A stretch of DNA of 64,000 nt from Nyssa sinensis (Eukaryota > Streptophyta > Magnoliopsida > Cornales > Nyssaceae): positions 25,589,807 to 25,653,806 of the forward strand of contig CM018035.1 in NCBI GenBank assembly GCA_008638375.1, in the 5' to 3' direction. Numbering within the stretch: the stretch's first letter is position 1; each line of letters opens with the position of its first letter. Below are positions 34,355-46,816 of this stretch, in pieces. The position numbers and the translations under genes are program-made. Below the pieces are notes generated by a model. It was not told the DNA's origin. It searched no databases and was given only the letters and a program-made list of their open reading frames with translations.

Positions 34355-35105
34355 TTTTATTTCAAATTGAACCCAAAAACATTCAAGAAGTTGAAAATGA
34401 TGAATCTTGGATATTACCTAAGCAAGAAGAGTTAAATCAATTCGAAAGAAACAATGTTTGGAACTTAGTTCCTAGACCTAGAGAACAAAGTGTAATTGGA
34501 ACTAAATGGGTCTTTAGAAACAATAAAGATGAAGAAGGGAACATAACTACAAACAAAGTTAGGTCAGTAGCCTAGTGATACAGCCAAGAATAGGGCATTA
34601 TGAATAAACTTTTGCCTCAATTGCTAAATTAGAAGTCATAAGAATGCTACTTGCCTTTGCATGTCACAAATGCTTTAAGCTCTATCAAATGGATGTAAAA
34701 AGTGCATTCTTGAATGGATTTATTTCCAAGGAAGTATATGTTGAATAACCTTCCAAATTCAAAATCCATGAAAAGTCAAACCATGTATACAAATTAGTTA
34801 AAGTTCTCTATGGTTTGAAGCAGACTCTTAAACCTTAGTATGAAAGACTTAGTGGGTTCTTCATTAAAAATAAATTTACTAGAGGATGTGCAAATATATG
34901 TGAATGACATTATATTTGACTCAACAAATAAAGATCTATGCAAGTACATTGCCAAGTGCATGCAAGATAAATTTGAAACGAGCATGATAAGAGAATTAAG
35001 TTTTTGTAAAGATTACAAATAAAATAATTAAAAGAAGAAACATTTATTAATTAATCTAAGTATATTATAGAACTACTTGAAAAGATTTAGAATAAAAGAA
35101 ACAAA
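34355..35105 (+). pseudogene. Ty1/copia reverse transcriptase fragment (broken)
   Basis: Plus strand. Seen in order: EPKNIQEVENDESWI, QEELNQFERNNVWNLVPRP, GTKWVFRNNKDEEGN, YQMDVKSAFLNGFI (first catalytic Asp), LYGLKQ, then after a deletion VNDIIFDST, where YVDD of the active site reads YVND, and MQDKFETSMIRELSFC and ELLKRF. There are stops, for instance in SVA*, and the finger-to-palm region before VND is shortened. It is the opposite strand to the gag at its left, so the two cannot be parts of one unrearranged element. Phrases are Sirevirus-like. Confidence 0.88.
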
Positions 35106-35554
35106 ATCCTTTAATACTTTTCACGAGTGATGTGCTAACAAACTTAAAAAATAATGACAAAGAAAATGATATTCACATTAAAACATCGCACTTTCGTAAA
35201 GAGGAAAAAGATTTTTCTATCAAATTTCTGAATCGTAAAAACAATCGAAGCAATCTTCACAAATCAAGAAATCAAGCTTTTAATACCAGTCTGGAGTGTC
35301 GTCTCTTAATATATATTGACGTGCATGTACCTGACTGTAAAATAATATATTGGTCTTTCGTTATATCAATAAAAAAAATCAGAATATATGTTTTACTCGC
35401 CAGGCTCGAAAATCGTGTAATTAAATCTTTATTAAACAAAATTTGACATAGGGAAAAACTCCTATAGGCTATAGCAGCACTCTTTCGGCAATTGTCTCGC
35501 ACGCACTCTATATCAGTGGCTTTCGGTGGTAACCCACAATGCACATGGTGCGCA

Positions 35555-35593
<39 letters not shown>

Positions 35594-35702
35594 CTTACTC
35601 AAAATCCTTTACTAAAAAAGATTAATTCTATAAGAGAATTAATTATCCATTTTTATTAAAAATAAAATTAATTAAAAGCACTTCAAATATTATTAAGACT
35701 TT
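35106..35702. other. No gene seen; (AT)n tract
   Basis: Contains (AT)n at 35559-35590. No protein motif recognised. Confidence 0.5.
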
Positions 35703-35829
35703 TGTTAGATTGTCCCACATCGTCTCTAGCTCTTCTGGTGTATATATAAGGGCCCTCTCTCTCTCCTTAACACCTGGGTTTTAAGGAGTTGAATGGGCTG
35801 CGTCTCTAATTTCAATATGGTATCAGAGT
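35703..35829 (+). mobile_element. Short LTR (112 bases) followed by primer-binding site
   Basis: TGTTAGATTGTCCCACATCG starts at 35703, a TATATATAAG box lies at 35742-35751, and the block TTAAGGAGTTGAATGGGCTG is followed by the end TTTCA at 35814. TGGTATCAGAGT (35818-35829) is a tRNA-iMet-type primer-binding site. The wording is typical of plant short-LTR copia or TRIM elements. No second LTR or coding region was found downstream, so it is a remnant. LTR limits are inferred from TG...CA and the binding site. Confidence 0.7.
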
Positions 35830-37190
35830 CAGGCCAGAGCCTAACATTGGGTTAGAGGAGTCGGAACCTACCGGAGTTTTAAGGAACTAATTTAAAATTG
35901 AACCTCTAATTTTCAACAATTTTATAAGATAGAATTAGAAAATTTCTTATATTATATGGGGTTAGTTTAATTGACTCACATAAGAAGTGGAAAAATTTAA
36001 AGAAAAAAATAACAATTATCTATTTCTTTCCTTTGTTTTAAATTTTTTTAGTAATTAAATAAAGCTTGAAAAGAAAATTTTAGCAAAAAATTTTCAGAAA
36101 TCCTGAAATAGATGGCAATATGAAATAAGGAATTATAGTTAATATTGGGTTTAGTTAGAAATAAGATTAGGCCAAACTTGTGATGGATTAACTTTTGTAA
36201 AGTATATTCAAGGCTTTAGAAAATATGAAATTATTAAAAATGGTAGGGTTGAGTTTAGTTTAATTAGAAATAAGATTGGATTAAAAAGTTAAGATGATTA
36301 GATTCAGACGGGGTGGACTAAATTCATATAAGTCAAAATAATTACAAGTAATTTTTTTTTTTTTTTTGTTTCAAACTTGAGTACTATAGCCCTCCCCATC
36401 CCCTTGCGTGTGACTATCCTATACTTTTTTTCCTCCTAGGCTATGTTAAGATCTTTCAACTAGACAAACTATCAACCATGTGACTGGATTTTCTTTGCTT
36501 TTCTATTCTTTTTTTTTTTTTTAAATTTTGCTGTTGAGACCTCTCAACTTCACAAACTTAAAGAAATCAATACGATTAATGAGCTACTCAGGTTTTGACC
36601 GCCAGTTGTTGAGGGGTAAGCTTTTTTTTATATTATTTTAATATAGGGTTTCGATTCTTAAATTAATAAAAATAAAAACAGAAGAAAAAGCTACTTAAAT
36701 TGAAATTTGGAGTCTCTCCATTTCATCATAAATGAAAGATTTTCATTTGTGAGATAGTGAAATAAAAAAATAATTCTGAAAATTATGCTTTTTATTATAA
36801 AAAATGATTATGAAATTATTATTTTTTAACTTGTGAGACAAATAAAAGTGTTTCTATTTTTCATGAAATAGAGACACACCTAACCCTTTACATTGGGCTA
36901 CTAAAACTAGAAAATCTGATCCTGTAGTTGTACGTTCGCATGGTAGTAATTGATTTTCTATGCGTTTGCAAAATAAAATGGAATTTCTCATTTTACACTC
37001 ACTATATTTTTTGTTATTAACAAAATATCGTGTAAATTTACTAATTTAACCCTAATACTTCTAAAAATTAGAAGTATATTTTTACACAAAACTATAAAAC
37101 TAACTTAACATTTAAATGTATTATTCATATTTTTATCTTTCTAATATTTATTTGTTTTTAATATATTATATATTTAATATATTTATATAT
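35830..37190. other. AT-rich intergenic sequence, no gene seen
   Basis: Poly-A and poly-T runs, for example 36352-36366 and 36513-36521. The first part may be the interior of the short-LTR element. No motif. Confidence 0.5.
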
Positions 37191-37191
37191 A

Positions 37192-37720
37192 GGGTATGTA
37201 ACACTGATCTCGCATGAGTTTTCTAACAATTACAAAGACATCATCTAAGGTTTTTAAAATTATACTATCATCTCTTATTTTTACTAACAAACTACACATA
37301 TCTTATCTCCTATCTATTTTTTTTTTTCAAAATGACAAGAGTGCCTTTTTATTTTTTATTTTTTTTATGCATTTTTCAATTTTGATTTTTTTTTTTTTAC
37401 TTTGGTTATTTTCAAATAAATAATGATTAAAACTTTCTTGATTAAAAAAAAATAAGTTATTTACTTTAAATTTATTTTTATATAAGATGAAAAAGACTTT
37501 AAAAAAAAAAAGCTAGAAAAATTTAGTCAAAATTTAAACAATGTAAAAAAAAAAAAAACAATGAAAGGGTTATTTTATCATTTTGAAAAAAAAAAAAATT
37601 AGACAAGAGATAATATGTGTAGTTTGTTTGTAAAGTAAGGGGGAGAAGTGTAATTTCAAAAATCTCAAAGCAATCTTTGTAGTTGTCAAAAAAACTCAGG
37701 AAAGGTTAGTCTAATTTACC
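37192..37720. mobile_element. Foldback (MITE-like) element, copy 1
   Basis: The two halves are inverted copies. The left end GGGTATGTAACACTGATCTC with GAGTTTTCTAACAATTACAAAG matches, reversed and complemented, the right end GACTAACC...AAACTCAGG...GTAGTTGTC. Inner blocks also pair (TCAAAATGACAAGAG with TTATCATTTTGAAAA). No transposase. Related to 46817-47296 and 54904-55366. Confidence 0.7.
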
Positions 37721-39178
37721 TAATTAAATATATACATTTTGTCTCCTAGTACCTATTAGAATTTTAACAAAATAAAATACCATAAAAGAATGAATTGGGT
37801 GTTTAATTAAGCTTAAGACCCTCTAAAAGATATTAAATTAGAGTTAATTAGTAAAAGGTTTCTCAAAATAAGTGTCTCGAGTCTAAGGTCTAAGAAAAAT
37901 ATACTTTAACCCTAAAAATTCTTGAGTTTTTAAATTGTGTGGTCTAGTGATGAGCTGGTACCATCACTTAATTCTTAATGAAAAAATTACCTCCACTTTT
38001 CTAGTTACAAAAACACGGAGCTTGTTTCCACCAATTTAATTCCCGATCCAACTTAATTCTCTCATTCTCTGCCATCATCTGGTTTCATCATCTGTCATCA
38101 TTTCTCTCATTTAATTCTTGAGTTTTTAAATTGTGTGATCCCAAGTTTAATAGTGATAAGATGGTTCCATCATTTAATTTTTAATGACAAAATTACTCCA
38201 CTTTTTCACTTACAAAAACACGAGCTTCTTTCCACCAATTTAATTCTCTAACTCTCTGTCATCGTCTGGTTTGATCATCTCTCATAATTTTCTACCAAAC
38301 ACTGGTTTTGAAAAAATTGACCAGATGAGAGCATTGTTGCCCATGGACAGATCCACTCCACCACTGGCATCCAATGCCATCGTCTGGTTTGATCATCTCT
38401 CATCATTTTCTACCAAGCACACTGTTTTTTTGAAAAAATTGACCAGATGGGACCATCGTCGGCCATGGACAGATCCACTCCACCATTGGCATCCAATGCC
38501 ACCACCGTCCCTCGTCTTTTCCATCTTTGTCTCTCATCTCCAGCACAAGGAACTTCGATCTCCGACGATCCTCGAATCACGCTCATAAGGGAAGAATAAT
38601 CGATTGTCTTTGATCATTTAAGTAGAAAATTGAGTCTCGTTACATAATAAATCTCTTTCATGATAACTTGTTTCTTTGAGATTTAATTGTATTATGTTAC
38701 GAATTAATCAATCAATTCAACGAGTTTTGGTATTTGGGTGCTAGAGTCTTTGCGATTGGAAGTATTCTCAATGGAGATTATGTGGTTTTGAGGAAGCATT
38801 TAGTTGTCATTGAGGAGGGCTTGGTGGAAGGTGTACAAATACTTGTGGTGTATTTGTGGGTTGTGGTGGTAGCGTTGGATGTAAGGTGACTCCTTGGCTT
38901 TGGTGTATTTTTTACTCATATGAATTTAAATTTGCTGCTCTGAAGAAAAAATTTTTAAAAAAAAAATTTAATTCAAATTTAAATTTGAACTGAATTTTAG
39001 AGATGCCCTAATTCAAGATTAATAGCAATACCAATCCAATAAAAGTCTAAAGAAAATGCTAAACATACTAGTACAATATACTCAGTTTCTATTATGTAAT
39101 TTGATAGTAGCAACCTCATAAAGCAGTATTAATACAGTATACTACTAAGAGAGGGTGAATATCTAGAGAGGGACTAAG
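37721..39178. repeat. Intergenic sequence with local duplications
   Basis: A block with TTGAGTTTTTAAATTGTGT and CACCAATTTAATTC occurs at about 37920-38060 and 38115-38250. A second tandem pair, 38261-38378 and 38379-38500 (period about 118-122), repeats ATCGTCTGGTTTGATCATCT and CCATGGACAGATCCACTCC. A 105-codon plus-strand frame (38271-38588) is made of this repeat and is not supported as a gene. The last 300 bases lie downstream of the thaumatin-like gene. Confidence 0.65.
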
Positions 39179-40317
39179 CTAGTGGTGAGGGCAGAAGGTG
39201 ACCAAATAGCTGCCACCACTGCACGTAGAAATGCTAGTGGGATCATCGTAAGCATAAGAGTAAGCCCTTGGACAAGCCGCCTTGAAGATCCTCGAGTAGG
39301 CCGTGGGCTTGCACGACTGTGGGTTCCCAAAGCTGCCGGTGCAACAGTATCTCGGCGAGTTGAAAGCAAAGCAAGCACTCTTACAAGCCACCACTCGGCG
39401 GTTGTCGTGAGACCGGACCTGAAGACCTACCGGACACATCATGTTGAGGTCACTAACACACCCTGCGTAGCTGCACTTGCCGGAGCCCTTGATAGGAGTG
39501 ATGGAGATGGCGAGGTTGTAACCGTCGACGAGGCTGACGTCGTAGAAATCTTGCTCGGAGCCGAGGGTGATCTCTGCCAGGGTGGCCGGTGGTGTGCCGC
39601 CGAGGCCATTGCAGAAGAGGTTGCCGCCACAGTCGCCGGTGGCGCAGCGTCCGCGGCCAGATGAGTCGAAGGAGCATCCGTGGCGGCCCCAGATGCGGCC
39701 AGACCATGCGGCGGGGAGGCGGAGGCTGTAGGCCTTGTTGGGTTGCAGCTTGAAGCCGCCGCGGGCCAAGATGGGTTTTCCGGCGCTGGGTTGAATGCCC
39801 GGCCACACTGGGTGTGAGCACTTATTGTAGAGTGTCATTGTTGTTGCTGAGACCTCTACTGTTACAACCAGTTTCAACATAACAAGCCCACATTGTTAGG
39901 AACTGACATTTTTCTTTCATTTCTTGCGTTAGAAAACACATTCATCAGATTATAATACCAAAAGAAGTGTAGTTTAGCAGCAGATCTATAGAGAGAAGCA
40001 AAATGAGAAGAGTAGCCAGGAAAGCTACCAAGCCAGTTTAGGATGACACAAAAATGTGATCTGTACCAGTCATTTTTATTTTTAATTTTACTTTGCTTCT
40101 TTGTGGGAGAGGTTGTTGTAGGTGTGTGTGTGGGAGAGAGACAGAGAGAGAGGGCGGGGGAGGAAAAACCAGCAAAGCCCATTTGCTTGAGAAACAGATC
40201 GAAATGGAAAACATCTTAAGTGAACTAGGTAAGGGAAACCGAGCACATACCTGCAATGTGGGTGGTGTAGAGACTGAGTAAGAGCAGAATGAGGAGACGT
40301 CTCAGGATCACTTCCAT
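39179..40317 (-). CDS. Thaumatin-like protein (PR-5 family), two exons
   Basis: Exon 1 is 40317-40251, exon 2 39855-39179, giving 247 residues, the normal length. The first 22 residues (MEVILRRLLILLLLSLYTTH) are a signal peptide, so the product is secreted. Exon 2 has the family signature GRGRCATGDCGGNLFC, 16 cysteines (eight disulfides, as in large-type members), and the acidic-cleft residues in LAEITL, DFYDVSLVDGYN and AYDDPTS. NLAISITP replaces the more usual NLP-S-TP. It ends FCPHH with no extension. PR-5 proteins are apoplastic or vacuolar defence or developmental proteins; some bind beta-glucan. Expression and function of this one cannot be read from sequence. No frameshift or stop is seen, and it is the only intact host gene here. 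Confidence 0.95.
39856..40250 (-). other. Intron of the thaumatin-like gene, phase 1, with tandem acceptor
   Basis: Donor G|GTATGT at 40250. A plant-like branch point CTAAC lies at 39899-39895 on the minus strand. The acceptor reads CAGTAG: splicing after TAG starts exon 2 at 39855, after CAG at 39858. Both keep the frame and differ by one residue (A-E-V or A-V-E-V) at the signal-peptide border. The intron holds a CT-rich stretch (minus strand, about 40152-40135). Confidence 0.85.
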
Positions 40318-40409
40318 GGCTGAAACTGAGAGCAGCTGACGAAGATAAGAGATGGCTAAGAAGAGAAGTGTCTACTCTCCCTCTTTGTAATTGCTAAGCA
40401 TGCGATAGA

Positions 40410-40417
40410 TTATATAG
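40410..40417 (-). promoter_or_regulatory. TATA box of the thaumatin-like gene
   Basis: CTATATAA on the minus strand, 93 bases upstream of the start codon, leaving room for a leader of about 60 bases. Confidence 0.7.
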
Positions 40418-42404
40418 ACACGGAAAAAGGAAGATGGTGGTACGTTACTAGGGTTTAATGGTTGATTTTTTTGTGAGTGAATAATAATAATGTTTTGTTG
40501 CATAATTTTTAATTTCTTTTAAGCACAATTAATATAATTATTTACATGTGTGTTAGTCTATTTAAACGTAATGAGTGCAATCTCCCACCTTTGTAAATAA
40601 TCGTGTTAAAAAAATTTATGTCATAAAATATTATTTTTGTAGAAATATAGTATAATAGGCTGGCCCATCTGATTGACTAACGTGCTTGAAAACAGTTCTT
40701 TCTCTGTTTTTGATTGAAAATTTTATCAAAAATCATTACTATATTGTGTCACAAAATAAAATTAATAAAATATTAAAAACTCAAACTGTATAAAAACTTT
40801 TGATAAAGTTTTTCTTCTGAACTGTCAAAATTAAAAACTCAAAGATCACATTTTTCTACCTCGAGGAGAATAAATACTGCTCCTGTACAGAGATGTAACG
40901 GTGAAATAATATATATATATATATATACATATATAGAGAGAGAGGCAGAGATATTTAGGGGTGGGGCAGCACCATTTGGGGTGGGTGATGATGACAAACT
41001 GCTCAGCTTTCGAGGCTGTCAGAGCGTCAGTGGGGATGGCTGTCTCCAACCAAGAGAGAAAAAAGAAAAAAAGTTTACCAATATCACATGTCGAGGGAAT
41101 CACTCTGCTCATCTGCCACTGCCTGCTGATGTTGTGCCCTATCAGTCCGCACTTAAATTTCGCACTGTACGTTCGGACAAATTCAATAGCTTTGGAAAAA
41201 GTAATTTTATATGTTATAATTTTATTTTATTTTATTTTTGGACTAGCGTGGCTACGTGAGATATAGAGTTTACATTTATGTAAATAATTATGTTTGTTAA
41301 AAAAATAATGAATGGTCGGAGGCAATGATGCCGAAGAATCATTAACCCCTAATCTCTATTGTACGATCATGTATCGGCCAAAGAAATCAACGATGACGGC
41401 TTGTTCACTGATATTCTTGCTACGGCCATGGTGCAAACAAGGCGACAATGGCGACGATGTGGACCTTCTATTTCTAAGGTAGCTGAAGCCATAAACTTTG
41501 GTTAAACTTAGGAGAGTTTATTACAAAAATTGAATCTTAGAAAACCCACTGGGTTTACTTGTTTCCATGGTATGACTTGTAACAATTAATTTCTGCAATT
41601 GAAGAAATTGTTGTTGTGGTGTTGTGTTTTGTAAACTATAATTGGATGGATTAGCAAGATTGTATTTGATTAGGCTTCCATATGAAATTTTTTGATCTGA
41701 CTCTATTTAAATTTTTTTCTTCTTTAATTTGGGATTTTCATCCTTTGCTTTTTTTTTCTAGATTGTTTAGTGTAAATATATAACAACTAGATAGATTTTA
41801 GAGTGTTCTGCTAAGAATTTGTGATTGTGATTGAGTGCAACAAAAAATCAAATTTTTGAAGTCGGGCATTTGATCTGTGATTTGCGACTCACTGTTTAAT
41901 GGAAAAATAAAATCCTGGATTAATTCTCGTATGTGTGTATGTGCATGTAGTTATGCCATTATGTGGGTTTATATGTGAAGTTATGCTGTCATGTGGGTTT
42001 GGTCTCACAAATTGTCAGATTGGAAAATAGACAGATTCTACATGTTATATATCTATGCACAGATGAGAGGTACATACTGGATAAATTATAGCAAATTAAC
42101 TGTTATTTTACATGTGTTTTATGTCTTCTGTGTTTTGACTTTTATCTGTGCAATGAAGTGTTGAACATGTAATTCTTGTTTTTTGCTTGCACTTGATGTT
42201 GTGTTCTCATTTTCAGTTAGCCTTAATATACAGTTATGGTTGAAAGTTGTGGAGTCCATTTGTTTGTTTGGCACTTTACTCCATTGACGGGCTTCCTGCT
42301 TTTGTTGCTCTGTTTCCGGCAGAAATTGAGTTAAATTCATTGATTGTTATAAAAGGTGAACACTGTCTTCACTGACAACACCATCTATTTTTCACATATT
42401 TTGA
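40418..42404. other. Intergenic sequence upstream of the thaumatin-like gene
   Basis: AT-rich with (AT)n at 40909-40927. No second gene was supported; open frames at 40846-41266 on both strands have no recognisable domain. The GC-richer piece at 41310-41500 is unassigned. Confidence 0.5.
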
Positions 42405-42599
42405 TCATTTATGAGATATAAAATATTTTGATGGGCTATTATGAGTAAATGCAGCATCACAATACTCTTCTATGTTCTCTCTCATGTAAAAAATTGTTGT
42501 TGTTGCATGCTTACAAGGCAAATTAGAGATTTGCCATGAACTACAAACACATTTTCCCGAGCCAAGGTCCACCGCAAAAGTGACACCTTCTACAAACAC
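42405..42599 (-). pseudogene. MULE (MuDR) transposase remnant, SWIM zinc finger
   Basis: The minus-strand frame of 64 residues reads VDLGSGKCVCSSWQISNLPCKHATTTI, matching the SWIM pattern CxCx(n)CxH that follows the catalytic domain of Mutator-like transposases and FAR1-related proteins. The segment just after (REN-EEYCDAAFT) also fits MULE wording. The catalytic DDE domain, MULE N-terminus and terminal inverted repeats were not found, so this is a fragment. A domesticated FAR1-like gene is unlikely given the lack of any flanking coding sequence. Confidence 0.75.
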
Positions 42600-42799
42600 A
42601 TTTCCATGAATTAAAGAGTCAGTAAAATTGTAATGGACGTATTTGTCTTTTTGTAAATATAACAGTGAGGTTATTTTGGATCATTCATTCACAATAAGTA
42701 TTAGACTTAATACAGTCACTCTATAAACTATAAGGGCAATTTGAACATACAACATTACTTTTTGGCTTACATCATCATTTAATGCATGTGTTAGAAACG

Positions 42800-42927
42800 G
42801 AAGTTGAGGAGAAGAGAGAATCTGTTACAGATCATTAAACTAGAGAAGGGACAGTGTAATTTCAGAACGTATAGGAGAGATTTTTATAATTGTCAGAAAC
42901 TTCAGTGAAAGTATGTGTAATTAACCC
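42800..42927. mobile_element. One arm of a foldback element (fragment)
   Basis: ACAGTGTAATTTCAGAA...TTGTCAGAAACTTCAG...GTAATTAACCC resembles the right arms of the foldback family at 37720, 47296 and 55366. A matching left arm is not clear. Confidence 0.45.
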
Positions 42928-43190
42928 AAAAATAATTTATAAAACATAATGTTCTTTGAACTAAAATGAAAATAGATCTCACACATTAATTTTAATGAGT
43001 TTACATGAAAATGTGTATTCTTTTATGAAAAGATTAAAAAAATATATTGAGTTACTTAAAATCATTAAAGAATAAATAAAAGATTATTTCCAAATATCAT
43101 CACTTAAAAAATAGTAATAAAGTGTGGATCTTGTGAAAAGTTTGTAAATAACTTGTGTCTCACATAAGATAAGCACAAAATTTTAAGTGA

Positions 43191-43232
<42 letters not shown>

Positions 43233-44830
43233 GCAATTACCATAAGGAGGGTTTGGGTCCTTAGGGGCATCCAAGTTTTGTAGAAATGGGAAGACCTTAG
43301 CACATGCTTGGTTCACTACGCGCATCGCCGTCGCCCTCGAATTGGGTTAGGTTTGGGTTTGAGGCTTGGTCCACAGTGTATAAATTTTTTATTTAAATTA
43401 TATTTTTTAAAACGTTACCATTGTAATTGTTACCGGTTGAACCAAAACCTTTGGAGGCTATGACTGTTTGAACAGTCACCAATCCTTCTATAAATATAGC
43501 ACTGTACCATCGTTGCATTTATTTAATCAATTTTTCAATTTGAGTTTCTGTATTCTATCAGAGAGAGTTCAAGTTACAAGTTTGATTCAGCCAAACACAC
43601 TATTGTAGTACTTTATGTTTGCCTATAAACGATCATTGTGTCTTGAGAGACAAAACGTCTAAGAACTTGTAAGCAACACTGCGATGGGTATGATTCATCT
43701 TAAGGACATATTATCAAACGCTAATCTTGATCAATATTGTATGTCGGTTCTACAATTTTACTGTAAATCCGCATTTTATTATTTATGTATTTTATTTGTA
43801 AGTTCAATTCTATGTTGACTTTGATTAAATACTTTTTTGATAAAATAGTTTTTTCTGTTTCAAGTTTAATAATTTTTTGATTTTCAAATCAAATATTATA
43901 TATTTTTATTCTGTTTTATAAAATAGTTTCTGGCTAAAATTGTTTTATATAATAAAACTGATACAAGTTTCTATCAGTGTTAATTATACAACAAAAAAAT
44001 TGTATCACTAAAATATTACTTTTTGAAAAATCCTTCAATGTGATCATAAATACAAACACAGTGTCAACACCATGTTTCGCTAGCCATGCAATCATGTCAC
44101 TCATTCTATAGCTTATGTGTTTATGTACTTATTATGCACATGTACATACTCATATGGATGTGGAACTCACATGAATAAAATAATAATGTATTTCAATACC
44201 TAATGTAAGTATATATGTGCATAAATATGTCATGAATAGGACAATGTTCATCTTTATTACTTATTCTTATAATTTTGCTTAAAATATCTTAAATATATAA
44301 CATATTATTTATTATTTAATTATTTGTAAATCATACATTCAGGAAGACTAGGTTGAGAGAATTATGGAAAAAGTATAATTGAGAGATTTATAAAAAAAAT
44401 ATAATGCAGGGGATGCTAATCCCATGAACTACTACGCGTTCAAAGTGGACGTGTATCTACGATGCCTTCTCATGTAAAACATTCAGTCCAGTCATCATCT
44501 TTTGTGACCGTTGATCATTTGATTAGGTATTTTCAAGGGTGATTGTGAATTGGGTCATTGAAGATCCAACGGTGTGAATAATTCTCTCTTCGGAAGCTGG
44601 TAGAGCGTGTATTGTCTGTGCAACAGTGCACACACAGGAGATCAAACATAGTAATATAATGGTCCTTTATTTGTCAGTCTGTCACCCACATCAAGTTCTC
44701 CTCGGCCAAAGGGATTCTATTCGAATTGTTGTCGTTTAATGCACTACAGAGATCTAAGGTATTATTGTATAAACACTGGTTGGCTCCAAATTATCCAAGT
44801 AATTGTTAGTATAATTTGAGGAATGCCATT
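42928..44830. other. AT-rich intergenic sequence, no gene seen
   Basis: (AT)n at 43194-43229. A CTATAAATATAGC box with a downstream GAGAGAGTTCAAG block near 43492-43575 recalls the promoter part of a copia LTR, but no LTR ends or primer-binding site were found. Confidence 0.45.
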
Positions 44831-44834
44831 CTTC

Positions 44835-44990
44835 CACTAAAATTTTATTAAAAATATTTTTTTTACATATTAATGTAATAAAATTATATTAATTTTACAT
44901 CACATCATACTATAGAATTAATATAACAGTGACACATCAGTGTGTAAAATATTTTTAATAAATCTAAACGATAAGAATAATTTTATTCTT
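44835..44990. mobile_element. Small foldback (MITE-like) element
   Basis: The left arm ATTTTATTAAAAATATTTTT with ATTAATGTAA pairs with the right arm TTACACAGTGTG-type block and AAAATATTTTTAATAAAT about 100 bases later. AT-rich, non-coding. Exact ends unknown. Confidence 0.5.
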
Positions 44991-46173
44991 ATAAAGCATA
45001 ATTTTTATGTGTCATACCTGCACTCAAATACATATTATGTGATTATTTAATTTTAATAAAAAAATAAAAATTAAATAGATTAAAAAATATATGTATATTA
45101 TATATATAACAAATTATAATTAAGACATGTATCTAAATTAAAAGAAATTTTTTTATTTTAATTTAGAACTAAATATTGTCTTTATAGTATTAATTTAATC
45201 AATAATATATGATTTTTTTTATTAGTTGACCGTATTATATTAGTCGAATATCATATCTTGTTTAATATAATGCCGACAATTTATGAAAATAAACACATAA
45301 ATTCTAAAAATAAGACAAGCATTACTCTAATTTAATTGTTACTGAATTACTAATATAGCAATACGTATGATGATCGGAAAAGTACAAAGAAATAAGTAAT
45401 ACAGTGATACATTAACTTTGATTTTTATTTTTTCGTAATGAACAGTGTGGCCTAGGTTAATTACATCTATCAGCAACGGAACAAAACATTGAAAAGTGAA
45501 AAGCCAAACCCTTAGGTCCTCATTACTAAAAAACCCATTGTTATAAAAACTGTGATTAAAGTACTGAAAAGCTCTTAGATGTATTGGCTATAGGGATTCA
45601 GTTGTATCGAAGGTTGTAACACTTTAATCAAGATTGATGGTCAAACTTTGCAGGAAAAGTAAAACAATTGTCTTTAATGTTTGAGTGATTGTACAACAGA
45701 TTTTTTTTTAATAAATTTTGTTATTGTTACATACAAGATATATAATAAAGTTTATAATAATAAATGTATATAAGATCACTTATTCATATTTAAAAATAAA
45801 AAATATTATTGAGAACATTTTAATCACATTTAAAACACTTTTATTAAATATATATATATATATAGAGTAAAAACTACTATTTCTGCAATTATATTCTCTG
45901 CTTCTCTAATTCTCACACAATATGAATAAAACCCACCCACTATACAAATTAGTAAAAAATTATATAAATTAATTACAAAATGACATAGCATTGATCTTTC
46001 AAACTAAAATCTAGGATGATTTTTTTTCTAATCTTTTTCTTATATTTCATTATAGATATTTATTTAAAAATTTTAAATTTCCAAATCAAACAAAAATATA
46101 ATCTTAAAAGCATTCTAAAATTTATTTTCTTGTCCCATAATTTTCAGTGAAACAACCAGAGCCTTCACTTTTC

Positions 46174-46212
<39 letters not shown>

Positions 46213-46816
46213 ATACAACTACATAGGGAAGAGGATTGTCAATTGTGTGATAAAGTGGATACTTACACTTAGTTAAATAAGATATCGATCCTTATATATT
46301 TTAATGACACATACAAAATGGAGAGAAAGCAACACTAATATTTTAAAAATTAATATAATTACATTTTATTTGATTTAATTTTAAGTTGACATTCTTGCCC
46401 AATATACATGGATCCCATTTCCTGATGTTACATATTCCCTTATTCAATAATCGCAATGATTTCTTATGTCAATTCGATCTTTTTCATTTTTCTTGTGTAG
46501 CTTATCTTCGCATCTATACTTTTACTCGTATCTTTTTGCTATTCGGAATTAGGAGCCGTTTGCTGAGCGCGATACCATTGGCGATGCTGGAACTGGAAGC
46601 TTTGTACTAAATTGTGGTGTTTCGGAGAACACCTAATTAGCAGGGCCCATCCCACGACTTGCAATACCCAAAATGGCTTTGCAGCAAAAAGCAACACTTT
46701 TTGCTTTTTGACTGACCAATTCATCCTATTTTATACAGGCCACTGTTATTTCGGCTTCCATTTATTATACACTTACAAAAGTAACCTTATGGACTTTTTG
46801 TCAATTAAAAAAATAT
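44991..46816. other. AT-rich intergenic sequence, no gene seen
   Basis: (AT)n at 45848-45863 and 46178-46208. A GC-richer piece at 46545-46680 has short open frames without a known domain. Confidence 0.45.

Noticed and set aside
38271..38588. 105-codon plus-strand frame
   Set aside because: Made of a 118-122-base tandem duplication; no signal, domain or promoter.
39182..39664. 160-codon plus-strand frame
   Set aside because: Antisense to exon 2 of the thaumatin-like gene, which has full family motifs; the GC-rich coding sequence leaves the other strand open by chance.
42119..42340. 73-codon minus-strand frame near the MULE remnant
   Set aside because: No recognisable domain and no continuity with the SWIM frame.
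43490..43700. TATA box and leader-like text, considered as a copia LTR
   Set aside because: No LTR ends, primer-binding site or second copy in the window.
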